35,324 nt of DNA, taken from positions 1 to 35,324 of the forward strand of contig CAJAJL010000109.1 in the NCBI GenBank assembly GCA_903940125.1. The letters run 5' to 3'. Origin of the DNA: an uncultured Chlorobiaceae bacterium. Lineage in GTDB: Bacteria > Bacteroidota > Chlorobiia > Chlorobiales > Chlorobiaceae. Position 1 is the stretch's first letter. Each line of letters opens with the position of its first letter. Positions 26,558 through 34,599 of this stretch are shown here, piece after piece. The notes under the pieces are model-generated. The model was not told where the DNA came from. It saw only the letters and a list, made by a program, of their open reading frames with translations, and made no database searches. Made by a program: the position numbers and the translations under genes.

Positions 26558-27182
26558 TCCCCTCCATCAGTTTCGCAGGTCGCTGCAAGTATTCGTTGAG
26601 GCGTTGATCAAAATCAGCCAGCCACTGGGCATCGATAAACGCCTTGATAATCCGGCGCACCTCAATCATCTGCCGCTCTCCCCGCAAACGGCGGATAAAG
26701 CCAAGATCTGCGATTTTATTCAGTGTGGCATCGACCTGGTCGATCAACTTGACCTCATTGCTGGCGGCGGGAAGAAAAATCCTGATCAGTTCAACCACCT
26801 CATCCCGCGAAAGAATCAGGCGTGTGTCTCCGGCACCGGCATCAAATTCGGCAAGTTTTTTGCGAAGCAGTGCCAGCAGCAGGCTGACCGGGTAACTGAG
26901 TTGCCTTCTTGCTATCAGTCTGGGAGTGGTGTTCGTAACTTCTGCGCCGATTTCAGAGTGAGATCGCAAAAAAGCGTATCCTTCTGCCTCATCAATAATC
27001 AATTCCAGACCAAGCACCGCAACGTAATCCCGAACGCTAGCCAGCAGGTTGAGCAAAGCGCTCCATAACGCCGGGTTCTCCTCCTGGTAGATCACCCCCT
27101 TCAAAAGGGGAATCACAATGGAAGAGAGTTCCTGGACTGGATAAGCCGGACGGGAAGGTTCTATCTCTGTATGGTTCATCAT
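26547..27182 (-). CDS. jetB: Wadjet protein JetB (KITE-like subunit, DUF4194)
   Basis: JetB is the winged-helix KITE subunit that, with JetA, bridges the JetC heads, similar to MukE/MksE. The likely start is ATG 27182, whose A is the last base of the jetA stop (TGATG), giving 211 residues; the following ATG at 27179 is also possible. The core reads [20 protein letters not shown], then [15 protein letters not shown] and [17 protein letters not shown], matching DUF4194. It ends with [20 protein letters not shown]. An upstream GTG/TTG in frame would lengthen it into jetA but lacks support. The stop overlaps jetC by 11 bp. Confidence 0.93.
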   Translation of the reverse strand: MMNHTEIEPSRPAYPVQELSSIVIPLLKGVIYQEENPALWSALLNLLASVRDYVAVLGLELIIDEAEGYAFLRSHSEIGAEVTNTTPRLIARRQLSYPVSLLLALLRKKLAEFDAGAGDTRLILSRDEVVELIRIFLPAASNEVKLIDQVDATLNKIADLGFIRRLRGERQMIEVRRIIKAFIDAQWLADFDQRLNEYLQRPAKLMEGNDE

Positions 27183-28627
27183 CAGTTTCTTAATAAAATA
27201 ATACGCGGCAAGGTTGCAACCCGGGATATACCCGTTGCGCTTTCCCACCTTACCTCTTCCTGCTCTCTTTCATCCACTGCGCTCTTGGGCCAATCCCCGG
27301 CAAGCTGCATATAGGCAACCAGCTCGGCAAGGCCGTTACGCAGTGGATGATGCAGAATAACCTCCCCGATGGTGATCTGGCTCCGCATCTGCAGTTCCTG
27401 GCGGATATTTCGCAACAGCTCGGCCCGGTCAACCACCACCTGTGCGTAAAGAACAGCGGTATCGATCTCCGCATCACCCTCATCCAGAGCAATGCCGGCA
27501 ATCAAGGGCTTGAATGGAGGCCGATAGAGTGCTCTTTCAAGAGGCAGTTCAATGACCGCCGCGGAGCTGTCGAGAGGCATGAAGCCGCCTGAAGGGAGAT
27601 CGTCGCGCAAATCAAGAGCATGGGTTTCAACCTCGTGCAGAATATCCATGATGCGTCGATTTTCAAGCCATGCTTTGTCATCGAGAAACCTGCGCAACTG
27701 TTCTGAAAGTCGGGCTACCGTGCGCTGGGTGTGTTCCCCCGCCTCAAGCCAGTCGTAGTGGACGCGCCGCAAACGAGTATCGGGGCGCATCGAGACAATC
27801 GGCGGCAAGGCCAGCACCTCTTCCAGGAGCAGGCTCAACTCCTCCTGGCGGGACTGCGACATAAGAAAATCCCAGAATGCACGGAAACTCTTCCCCTGAT
27901 CCGAATCGGCAATGGCATCACGTTCACCCATTATCTCTTCAAGCAGCGCTCCCTTGGCTCCCTCCCAGAGGGCAATGCGCTCACGCACGCGGCGATCAAG
28001 TGTGCGAAAGTTATGCTCCACCTCGCGAAAATCAGTTAACAATTCACGAGCCAGTTGCAGAAACTGCTGAAAACGATCCTTCAGGGCTGTATCATCGAGC
28101 AGTGATATCTCACCGGCAAGGATGCGGGCAATTTCTGCATTAATGTCGTCACGGCGCTTTTGCAGCTCCGCAATCCGCACTTCAGGATCAGCCTGGCTAC
28201 CCATGCTCATCTGACGCAACAGTTCAAACAGGGTCAGAAGTCGCGACTCTGTTCCCACAAAAGCACGTTCAGTCAGGCTTTCCAGCCAGGCCAGCGCCTT
28301 TTCAGTTGCAGCTGTCAGATCAAAGTGAGGCTCATCCGTACCGTCGGGATAGAATTTGCGCAGCCATCCCTTCTCGTTATCAGCCCAGTCATTCAGATAG
28401 CTTTGCGCTGTACCGGGAAACTGGTCGGCTCCCTGTTGCTGCCGCAAGGCAAACAGTTCATCTTCCAGCGCCTCAACAAGATCAGCCTGCGAGAGGATCC
28501 GCACATTGGGTACAATAAAGACCCGATGCAGAAAACCAGCCACCAACGGCGCATGCTGAGCGCACAACAATCGCCAGGCAGGGTGGTTCTGACGGAGCAG
28601 GTTCAGGGTCGTGTAGTCGAGGGCCAA
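27182..28627 (-). CDS. jetA: Wadjet protein JetA (kleisin-like subunit, DUF3375)
   Basis: JetA is the kleisin-like subunit (MukF/MksF-related) that joins JetC heads and binds JetB. The N-terminal DUF3375 hallmark is visible: LRQNHPAWRLLCAQHAPLVA and FLHRVFIVPNVRILSQ, then LVEALEDELFALRQQ and WADNEKGWLRKFYPDG. A middle helical part (about residues 165-260) and a C-terminal winged-helix region (IIGE-like ITIGEVILHHPLRNG) follow. I use TTG at 28627 because family proteins begin close to LDYTTL. No ribosome binding site precedes it, and the frame is open further upstream to about 28690, so the true start may be elsewhere. It is first in the jetABCD operon. Intact catalytic partners suggest a working system. 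Confidence 0.93.
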   Translation of the reverse strand: MALDYTTLNLLRQNHPAWRLLCAQHAPLVAGFLHRVFIVPNVRILSQADLVEALEDELFALRQQQGADQFPGTAQSYLNDWADNEKGWLRKFYPDGTDEPHFDLTAATEKALAWLESLTERAFVGTESRLLTLFELLRQMSMGSQADPEVRIAELQKRRDDINAEIARILAGEISLLDDTALKDRFQQFLQLARELLTDFREVEHNFRTLDRRVRERIALWEGAKGALLEEIMGERDAIADSDQGKSFRAFWDFLMSQSRQEELSLLLEEVLALPPIVSMRPDTRLRRVHYDWLEAGEHTQRTVARLSEQLRRFLDDKAWLENRRIMDILHEVETHALDLRDDLPSGGFMPLDSSAAVIELPLERALYRPPFKPLIAGIALDEGDAEIDTAVLYAQVVVDRAELLRNIRQELQMRSQITIGEVILHHPLRNGLAELVAYMQLAGDWPKSAVDEREQEEVRWESATGISRVATLPRIILLRN

Positions 28628-28734
28628 AAGTGCACTATTGATTTCTGGTGGAAAAAGTGCCGCCGGAAGCGGGCTGGATTTGAGGCTGAAGTTAAAGCTT
28701 TTTCTCCGTTTATTTCGATTGCTTTTTTTCCGTT

Positions 28735-28917
28735 CTCAATTCCATGGTGCTCCAACTTTTCCGCTGCGTTGAGCGTGATGTTAATGAGACCACGGCGCAA
28801 ACCGAACTCGTTGCAGCAATCCGTCAGAGCACGGAGCTCCCGGTGTCGGGTTTTTGAATCGCTGATGGTCGCGCTTTTATAAAGGTTTTTTTCTTCGCCA
28901 GGAAAAAAGAATATCAG
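28735..28917 (-). pseudogene. 3' remnant of a DUF4143-type AAA ATPase gene
   Basis: A frame directly behind the ParD-like gene reads FFFPGEEKNLYKSATISDSK, then TRHRELRALTDCCNEFGLRR and GLINITLNAAEKLEHHGIE. This is the C-terminal segment of ATP-binding proteins with a DUF4143 nuclease-like end (usual form: TRxRELRALxDACxEFGL...EHxGI). After HHGIE the similarity ends, and the frame continues through unrelated codons to a stop at 28603 inside jetA. The ATPase domain and start are missing. The break marks a recombination joint on the upstream side of the Wadjet operon. Confidence 0.72.
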
Positions 28918-29189
28918 ATTTCTTCTTTTTCCTGAAAAGAACGGTCAAACAATTCGGTATAACTTTCGAGATGCCCTTCTGGTACAAATGGTGTTGAGTG
29001 CGACTTTCCCTCTGCCCTGGCAACCAGAAGATCCCGAACAAAATCAATTGGCAAATCTGGATTGTCCAGAGCTGCCCGTCCTATCTTCGCCCAAAACTCA
29101 ATTTGTCCAGCAATGGTACGATGCTCGGCCTTAGCCTGAGCTCTTGCTTGTCCATATAAGGTATCATCTATTCGTACTGGCATTCCCAT
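28914..29189 (-). CDS. ParD-like antitoxin
   Basis: The 91-residue protein matches ParD-like antitoxins (pfam ParD_like): MGMPVRIDDTLYGQARAQAK is the ribbon-helix-helix start, then AEHRTIAGQIEFWAKIGRAA and LDNPDLPIDFVRDLL, with a charged end that would bind the toxin. The first ATG has GGAG seven bases upstream. No toxin gene follows. The space downstream holds only the decayed ATPase end, so this is an orphan. The inverted repeat at 29213-29226, just ahead of the start, may be its own operator. Confidence 0.85.
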   Translation of the reverse strand: MGMPVRIDDTLYGQARAQAKAEHRTIAGQIEFWAKIGRAALDNPDLPIDFVRDLLVARAEGKSHSTPFVPEGHLESYTELFDRSFQEKEEI

Positions 29190-29212
29190 AATTTTTCTCC
29201 ATGAATAACTTT

Positions 29213-29226
29213 GCTACAAACGTAGC
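29213..29226. promoter_or_regulatory. Candidate operator upstream of the ParD-like antitoxin
   Basis: GCTAC-AAAC-GTAGC is a perfect 5-bp inverted repeat, and the flanks ACTTT and AAAGT partly extend the symmetry. It lies 24 bp upstream of the antitoxin start on the minus strand, where ribbon-helix-helix antitoxins normally bind to repress themselves. The site is inferred from symmetry and position only. Confidence 0.4.
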
Positions 29227-29327
29227 GAAAAGTAACACATAAACAAATCTCTCAATCACCCCACACCACTGGACAATGGCCGATGCGCAATTTCTTACCA
29301 CTATAAGCAGCTCAAGTGCCTCAGGTG

Positions 29328-30032
29328 TCAGGCCTGTGCTGCTGCTGCTGGTCTGAATCCGGTGGCAGAAGGTTCCATGGTGGTCTCAACCATGTTCAGT
29401 CCGCTGATCTGCAACGTTCTGAAAGGGGAGTGTCGAACCAGTTCATAATCATGAGTGCCGATAAGAACGATGATTCCCTTCTGGTTAATTCTTTTCAGAT
29501 ATTCAAGGATCTCCAGAGAGGTATCGGGGTCGAGATTGCCAGTCGGTTCATCAGCAAGAATAACCAGTGGTTCACGGACCAGTGCCCTTGCTATTGAAAT
29601 TCTCTGCTGCTCTCCACCCGACAAACTCAGGGGCATAACCTTTGCCGAATGTTCAAGGCCGACACTCTCAAGCGCATGCATAACCTTTTCCTTGATGAGC
29701 TGCTCCTTCGTACCGGTCACCTGCAGCACAAAAGCCAAATTATCATACACATTACGGTCTTCCAGCAAACGGAAGTCCTGAAAAACAATCCCCAGTTTTC
29801 TGCGAAGATGCGGAATCTGCCGCTTTTTAATGGTGCGCGAACTGTACCCGGCAATCCGTATTTCACCTCTTTTCGGACGTATATCCATATAGAGCGATTT
29901 AAGCAGCGTTGTCTTTCCACTGCCGCTCTTACCGACAATATAGACCAGCTCCCCCTGCTGTATAACAAGGTTGAGATTTTGGAAGACCGGTTTTTTATTA
30001 AGCTCTATGTCAACGTTAATTAAAGATATCAT
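29328..30032 (-). CDS. ftsE: Cell division ATP-binding protein FtsE
   Basis: FtsE is the ATPase of the FtsEX complex that controls septal peptidoglycan hydrolases. The 234-residue protein has Walker A GKSGSGKT at about residues 34-41, a Q-loop (GIVFQDFRLLEDRNVYDN), the [15 protein letters not shown] signature and Walker [17 protein letters not shown]. The segment after the Q-loop, FRLLEDRNVYDNLAF, is characteristic of FtsE within its ABC family. The C-terminus ends with an Ala-rich tail (FRPAAAAQA). It overlaps pdxA by four bases. ftsX is not adjacent, which is unusual, so the partner must be elsewhere. Confidence 0.88.
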   Translation of the reverse strand: MISLINVDIELNKKPVFQNLNLVIQQGELVYIVGKSGSGKTTLLKSLYMDIRPKRGEIRIAGYSSRTIKKRQIPHLRRKLGIVFQDFRLLEDRNVYDNLAFVLQVTGTKEQLIKEKVMHALESVGLEHSAKVMPLSLSGGEQQRISIARALVREPLVILADEPTGNLDPDTSLEILEYLKRINQKGIIVLIGTHDYELVRHSPFRTLQISGLNMVETTMEPSATGFRPAAAAQA

Positions 30033-31042
30033 AATTGTTGTACAGTTTTATTTCTGTTTCTGGCGATCGTGATGGCAAGCAGCGTAGCTTCATAACAACT
30101 CCTTTCAGATGCAACTCCTTTACCGGAAATATCAAAGCCTGTCCCGTGATCGGGCGATGTCCGTACAATCGGCAGTCCAAGCGTAACGTTTACCCCTGTA
30201 TCGAAAGCGAGAACCTTGAACGGCAGGAGACCCTGATCGTGATACATCGCTACAACAATATCATAGTTTTTATAGCTTCCAGCACCAAAAAATCCATCTG
30301 CTGGAAAAGGTCCGTCAACATGGAATCGGGATGAAAGCCTTTCGATACAGGGACGTATAATCTCCTGTTCTTCACAACCCATCACCCCACCGTCAGAAGC
30401 GTGTGGATTAAGTCCGAGCACCGCGATGCGGGGCTGAGCAATTCCGAAATCACTTTTCAGTGATGCAGCAAGGGCAGAAAGAAAAGCGTCAAGATCCATC
30501 TTCCGGATCAGTCCGGGAATCTTTTCAAGTGGTTCATGAATAGTGGCAAGGGCAACCATGAGGTTCAGAACAGGATCAACAAACATCATGGTCGGAGAAG
30601 GTATCCCGAACATGCTGCCGAGGAACCCCGTATGGCCTGTTTCCGTATAGCCAGCCAATGCAACGGCTTCCTTGTTGATTGGTGCTGTAACCAGTGCATC
30701 GCAAAGTCCCTCTCTGCAAAGTTCAGCGGCAGCATGAATGGACTCCATGGCAACCCTTCCGGCATCAGCTGATATCGTACCAGGTACAATGCTTTCAGGT
30801 TCAGCAACACTCAACACCGGCAGAACTCCATAACCTGCACTACCTCTCTTCTCAAGTGCCAAAGCATTGTCAACCATTTCAAGTGTTACCGGCAGATCAA
30901 GCAATTTTCTGTAATAATCCATCACTCTATACGAACCGGCAACAAGAAATGAGTGACCGGATTGCTTAAGTTTCAGAAAAGTTTTCAGAATTATTTCCGG
31001 CCCGATGCCGTGAGGATCACCGGCAGACCAGACAATGCGCAT
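30029..31042 (-). CDS. pdxA: 4-hydroxythreonine-4-phosphate dehydrogenase PdxA
   Basis: PdxA oxidises 4-phosphohydroxy-L-threonine in the deoxyxylulose-5-phosphate-dependent route to pyridoxal phosphate. The 337-residue enzyme shows GDPHGIGPEIILK at the start, TAPINKEAVALAGYTETGHT (His is a metal ligand), VLGLNPHASDGGVMG, and VVAMYHDQGLLPFKVLAFDT with a second metal His, then RTSPDHGTGFDISGKG. It starts 3 bp after the DUF4293 gene and overlaps ftsE by four bases, forming a three-gene operon. Confidence 0.96.
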   Translation of the reverse strand: MRIVWSAGDPHGIGPEIILKTFLKLKQSGHSFLVAGSYRVMDYYRKLLDLPVTLEMVDNALALEKRGSAGYGVLPVLSVAEPESIVPGTISADAGRVAMESIHAAAELCREGLCDALVTAPINKEAVALAGYTETGHTGFLGSMFGIPSPTMMFVDPVLNLMVALATIHEPLEKIPGLIRKMDLDAFLSALAASLKSDFGIAQPRIAVLGLNPHASDGGVMGCEEQEIIRPCIERLSSRFHVDGPFPADGFFGAGSYKNYDIVVAMYHDQGLLPFKVLAFDTGVNVTLGLPIVRTSPDHGTGFDISGKGVASERSCYEATLLAITIARNRNKTVQQL

Positions 31043-31044
31043 GG

Positions 31045-31512
31045 TTACAGTCTTTTGTATGCATTGACAATCTTCTCATCCTTTTTAACCCCTTTCAGCG
31101 CCATCATAAAGAGTACGGGTTCAGGCAGAAGCATAAAAAACCCTGCTTCAGGCTTGTGCGTTACTGCAGTTCCGATGCTCTGAAAATACTGGTTCAGAAA
31201 ATGCGCCGCCGTAAGCCCGGAAAAAAGGTCACCGAGAAAAAGAAGAATTCCCAGTAGGATGAGCTTGCTTTGCAGAACACGGTTTTTAAAGAGAAAAATC
31301 GAAGCAAGCGAGAGTATGGCGGTCAAAGGCGAAAATATTCCTGCAGCATAGCAGCTTTCCGTGACATACAGGATGCCGGGTGTGCTGAAAGAACCAAAAT
31401 CAGTAATGAAATAAATCTTTCCGGCGCTGAAGCTCCAGAAAGGGAAAAACATACTTCCTGCAGCAAGCAATCCTGCAAGAAACAGGTAAAGATTTTGAAT
31501 TCTGGCTACCAT
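31045..31512 (-). CDS. DUF4293 family membrane protein
   Basis: This 155-residue inner-membrane protein has four hydrophobic helices: residues about 8-26, 58-75, 82-98 and 122-138. The family start MVARIQNLYLFLAGLLAAGS is typical of DUF4293 proteins, found in Bacteroidetes and Chlorobi, and supports that lineage. No function is known. It is the first gene of the DUF4293-pdxA-ftsE operon and is preceded at 31571-31598 by a perfect inverted repeat that may be an operator. Confidence 0.78.
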   Translation of the reverse strand: MVARIQNLYLFLAGLLAAGSMFFPFWSFSAGKIYFITDFGSFSTPGILYVTESCYAAGIFSPLTAILSLASIFLFKNRVLQSKLILLGILLFLGDLFSGLTAAHFLNQYFQSIGTAVTHKPEAGFFMLLPEPVLFMMALKGVKKDEKIVNAYKRL

Positions 31513-31570
31513 GGTTTCAGACAGTTAAAAGTCAATAAAATAAGTAGCATCAATATACATAATCAGCTGA

Positions 31571-31598
31571 AATTGTGAGGGTAGGCACATTCACAATT
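31571..31598. promoter_or_regulatory. 8-bp inverted repeat upstream of the DUF4293 operon
   Basis: AATTGTGA at 31571-31578 and TCACAATT at 31591-31598 are perfect inverted copies separated by 12 bp, about 60 bp upstream of the DUF4293 start and 60 bp past the macB stop. The half-site TGTGA resembles a CRP/FNR half-site, but the spacing is 12 instead of 6, so that family is unlikely. It could be an operator for a dimeric repressor, or a hairpin between two operons. Confidence 0.45.
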
Positions 31599-31657
31599 AC
31601 ACTCCAATTCTCAGCAATGTCTTTCCACCACGCATCTTGATCAGAAACCTTTCTGCT

Positions 31658-33631
31658 TTATTCGTACCGGAGGGCTTCAACGGGTTTAAGTTCCGCGGCT
31701 TTCCGCGCAGGCCAGAGACCGAAGAAAATACCGGTAAGGGCTGAAAAGGCTGTTGCAAGTACGACTGATATCGGTGAGGTTATAACCGTCCAGCCGGCAA
31801 AAAAGGAGAGAATAAGGGAGATACCGATCCCCAGAACAATACCGATAAACCCTCCGCTGACCGTCATACCAACTGACTCAACGAGAAACTGCAGCATGAT
31901 ATCGTTTTTCCTGGCACCAATGGCCTTGCGCAGCCCGATCTCCCGAGTGCGTTCGGTCACCGAAACCAGCATGATATTCATAATACCGATCCCTCCAACC
32001 ACCAGCGAGATGGCGGCAATAGAGCCAAGCAGGAGACTCATGGTCTGCGTGGTGCTGCTGAGCATCTGCTGGATTTCTGTCATATCCCTGATATTAAAGG
32101 AGTCATCATCCTCTTTCAGCCGGTGCCGTTTGCGAATCAGCGCGCTGATATCGCTTTTCGTTTTTTCAATTAACGAGGGCGAAGCAACCTCGACAAAAAT
32201 ACCGCTGAGATAGGTTTTCCCGAGTACACGGTACATGGCTGTGTTGACCGGAATAATCACCACATCATCCTCGTCCTGTGGCCCTGAAAATCCTTTTGCC
32301 GGGGCAATGCCGATAACCGTGAAATTGATTCTATTGATTTTAACCGTCTTGCCAAGGGGATTGGTGGTACCGAAGAGCTCCTTGACAACCGTCACACCAA
32401 TAATGGCCACCTTCTCTCGCGTCTGAATCTCTTCACGGGTAAACCATCGCCCGACAGTTGGTAAAGCCGCACGCATCGTACCGTAATCATAGCCTACCCC
32501 GGTCAGGTTTGTACTCCAGTTTTTGTTCCCAAACACAATTCGACCAGCTCCATTTACTACTCCGCTGGCATTTTTTACCAGTGTATGCAGTGAAGCAATC
32601 TCCTCAACATCAGCAAAGGTAAAGCGGGCGACAGCGCCCGCCCCCTGAGAGGCACCCCTGATCTTGGCTGATCCGGCCCTGATCGAGAGCATGTTGGAAC
32701 CCATCGATTTCAACTGTTCCTGCATTGATGCCTTGGCTCCCTCACCAAGAGCCATCATGGCAATCACTGAGGCAACCCCTACCAGTATTCCAAGTACTGA
32801 GAGAAAAGAACGCATTTTGTTGGCCAGAATTGCCTGAAAGGCCTGTGCGATAAATCCAATAAAGCGGCCATCCTGCCATAATGACCCCTTTGTGGAACCA
32901 TGGATGTCAAACCCGCTTTGTCCCGAAACCCGAACAGCGTGCTGGATTCCCGGTTTGCGTTCATCGGTAAGAATGACACCGTCACGCATGGTAATGACAC
33001 GCCGGGCATAGGCAGCGATATCGGTTTCGTGCGTGACCATGATGATGGTTTTACCCTCTGCATGAAGTCCTTGCAGGATCTTCATGATCTCACCTGAATT
33101 TTTGGTATCGAGATTGCCGGTCGGCTCATCGGCAAATATGATAAGGGGATCACGAACCAGCGCTCTTGCTATTGCCACTCGCTGCTGCTCGCCCCCTGAA
33201 AGCTGATTCGGCGTATGATCAATTCTCTGTTCAAGACCAACCATCTTGAGACGCTCAATCGCCTCCTTGCGAAAGTTTCCTTTCAGGCCGCTGTAGATAT
33301 AGGGAAGCCGGACATTATCGACAATGTCCATCCGTTTGAGCAGATGAAACTGCTGAAACACAAACCCGGCAACATTATTGCGTACTCCAGCCTGCTCATC
33401 CTCCGACATGGTGTTGACATTATTACCGAAAATCCGGTACTCTCCCTTGTCAGGATTGTCCAGAAGTCCGAGAATCTGAAGCAGTGAGGATTTACCGGAC
33501 CCCGAGGCACCCATGATGGCCACAAACTCACCCTGCTCTATGGTCAAGGAAACACCGCGCAGGGCATGAACAGTGCTTTCACCGATCAGGTATGTCCGGT
33601 GAACATCGACAAGCTCAAGCATGCTTTTCAT
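31658..33631 (-). CDS. macB: MacB-type ABC transporter, ATPase-permease fusion
   Basis: The protein joins an ABC ATPase (about residues 1-230) to a MacB permease. ATPase motifs are GASGSGKSS (Walker A), [20 protein letters not shown] and [16 protein letters not shown] linker leads to the first membrane helix ([20 protein letters not shown]), then a periplasmic domain (about residues 310-500), and three further helices ending with [20 protein letters not shown], the MacB/LolCE end signature. As part of a TolC-MacA-MacB pump it powers export across the envelope of substrates such as peptides or siderophores; the actual substrate is unknown. The ATG overlaps the macA stop by four bases. Confidence 0.93.
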   Translation of the reverse strand: MKSMLELVDVHRTYLIGESTVHALRGVSLTIEQGEFVAIMGASGSGKSSLLQILGLLDNPDKGEYRIFGNNVNTMSEDEQAGVRNNVAGFVFQQFHLLKRMDIVDNVRLPYIYSGLKGNFRKEAIERLKMVGLEQRIDHTPNQLSGGEQQRVAIARALVRDPLIIFADEPTGNLDTKNSGEIMKILQGLHAEGKTIIMVTHETDIAAYARRVITMRDGVILTDERKPGIQHAVRVSGQSGFDIHGSTKGSLWQDGRFIGFIAQAFQAILANKMRSFLSVLGILVGVASVIAMMALGEGAKASMQEQLKSMGSNMLSIRAGSAKIRGASQGAGAVARFTFADVEEIASLHTLVKNASGVVNGAGRIVFGNKNWSTNLTGVGYDYGTMRAALPTVGRWFTREEIQTREKVAIIGVTVVKELFGTTNPLGKTVKINRINFTVIGIAPAKGFSGPQDEDDVVIIPVNTAMYRVLGKTYLSGIFVEVASPSLIEKTKSDISALIRKRHRLKEDDDSFNIRDMTEIQQMLSSTTQTMSLLLGSIAAISLVVGGIGIMNIMLVSVTERTREIGLRKAIGARKNDIMLQFLVESVGMTVSGGFIGIVLGIGISLILSFFAGWTVITSPISVVLATAFSALTGIFFGLWPARKAAELKPVEALRYE

Positions 33632-34599
33632 GGTTTCGATCTGCGCTGTTGGGGCGAGAACGGGTTTGCTCCTGCTTTGTTTTTCGGCAACACAAAGGTG
33701 GTATCGGGTATCAGAACAAACGAGCTCTCCGTTAACCCGTCAAGAATCTCGATATTACTGCCATCCTGTATTCCAGTCTCTACCTTGGTGTATTTCCTTC
33801 CTTTTTCAGTATTGTCACTTTTCTGGCGCACAAAAGTTTTGCCGTTTCTATTCTGCACAGCACTGATCGGCAAGAGGAGTGCTCCATTCTTTTCCTGAAC
33901 AATGATTTTAATATTGGCGCTCATGCCTGAACGAAACACATTGGGAATGCGGTCAGGAATAATATCGACATTGTAGATGTTCACGTTGTTCTGCAGATGT
34001 GACTCGTAGAAGATATGTTCTACCGCTCCAGTTACCCGGATGTCAGGATAAGCGTCAAGCCCGATCAACGCCTTCTGCCCGATTTTCACCCGTCCGATAT
34101 CAGTTTCGTCAACAAACGCCTTGACAATAAGACGATCCGAGAGCACGAACAGCGAATCACTCGTGGTCACGGTCTGGCCAGGATCAACACTGCGCACAAT
34201 AACCTGCCCGTCCATTGGCGCTATGACTGCTGTTTTTTTATAGACATTCTCCCAGTAGCTCTGTTCACTTTTTCCCTGCAGCTTGGCGGCATCAAGCAGC
34301 GCCGCCCGTTCGGTTGAACTCAGCATGGCAAGCACTGCTCCTTTTTTCACCAGCCGGCCTTCCTCAACAAGAATCTCCTCAATCCTCCCTCCGACCGAAG
34401 ACTGGATTTTAACACGGTTCAGCGGCTCAACCGCTCCGGTCGTCGATATTGATACCCTGATAGTTCCCCTGGATGGATGGATTGCGTTAAATTGTTTCCC
34501 TGTAGGCCGGGTTCCCTTGAAGACAAAGAACCCTGCTACACCTAAAACAAGAACTGCAGCCACAACTCCCCATACCAGTTTATTCCTGCTGACCTTCAA
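33628..34599 (-). CDS. macA: MacA-type periplasmic adaptor (membrane fusion) protein
   Basis: The product is the periplasmic bridge between MacB and a TolC-type channel. I place the start at TTG 34597-34599, preceded by a strong AAGGAGG at good spacing, giving 323 residues; the frame is open upstream to 34659 but lies inside tolC with no site. An N-terminal anchor helix ([20 protein letters not shown]) is followed by lipoyl-type halves ([20 protein letters not shown] and [19 protein letters not shown]), with a short helical hairpin between them and beta-barrel domains after. It overlaps tolC by 20 bp and macB by four. Confidence 0.9.
   Translation of the reverse strand: MKVSRNKLVWGVVAAVLVLGVAGFFVFKGTRPTGKQFNAIHPSRGTIRVSISTTGAVEPLNRVKIQSSVGGRIEEILVEEGRLVKKGAVLAMLSSTERAALLDAAKLQGKSEQSYWENVYKKTAVIAPMDGQVIVRSVDPGQTVTTSDSLFVLSDRLIVKAFVDETDIGRVKIGQKALIGLDAYPDIRVTGAVEHIFYESHLQNNVNIYNVDIIPDRIPNVFRSGMSANIKIIVQEKNGALLLPISAVQNRNGKTFVRQKSDNTEKGRKYTKVETGIQDGSNIEILDGLTESSFVLIPDTTFVLPKNKAGANPFSPQQRRSKP

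Noticed and set aside
22017-28627. MksBEF or MukBEF chromosome condensin instead of Wadjet
   Set aside because: The fourth gene carries a DUF3322/DUF2220 Toprim-like nuclease with intact acids, in the jetABCD order, which fits type I Wadjet. MukBEF has no such subunit.
28160-28882. Plus-strand frame of 240 codons over jetA and the ATPase remnant
   Set aside because: It is antisense to jetA and to the recognisable DUF4143 end, with no protein-like motif or ribosome binding site.
31571-31598. CRP/FNR binding site
   Set aside because: The TGTGA and TCACA halves are present, but the 12-bp spacing is too wide for that family, which uses about 6 bp.
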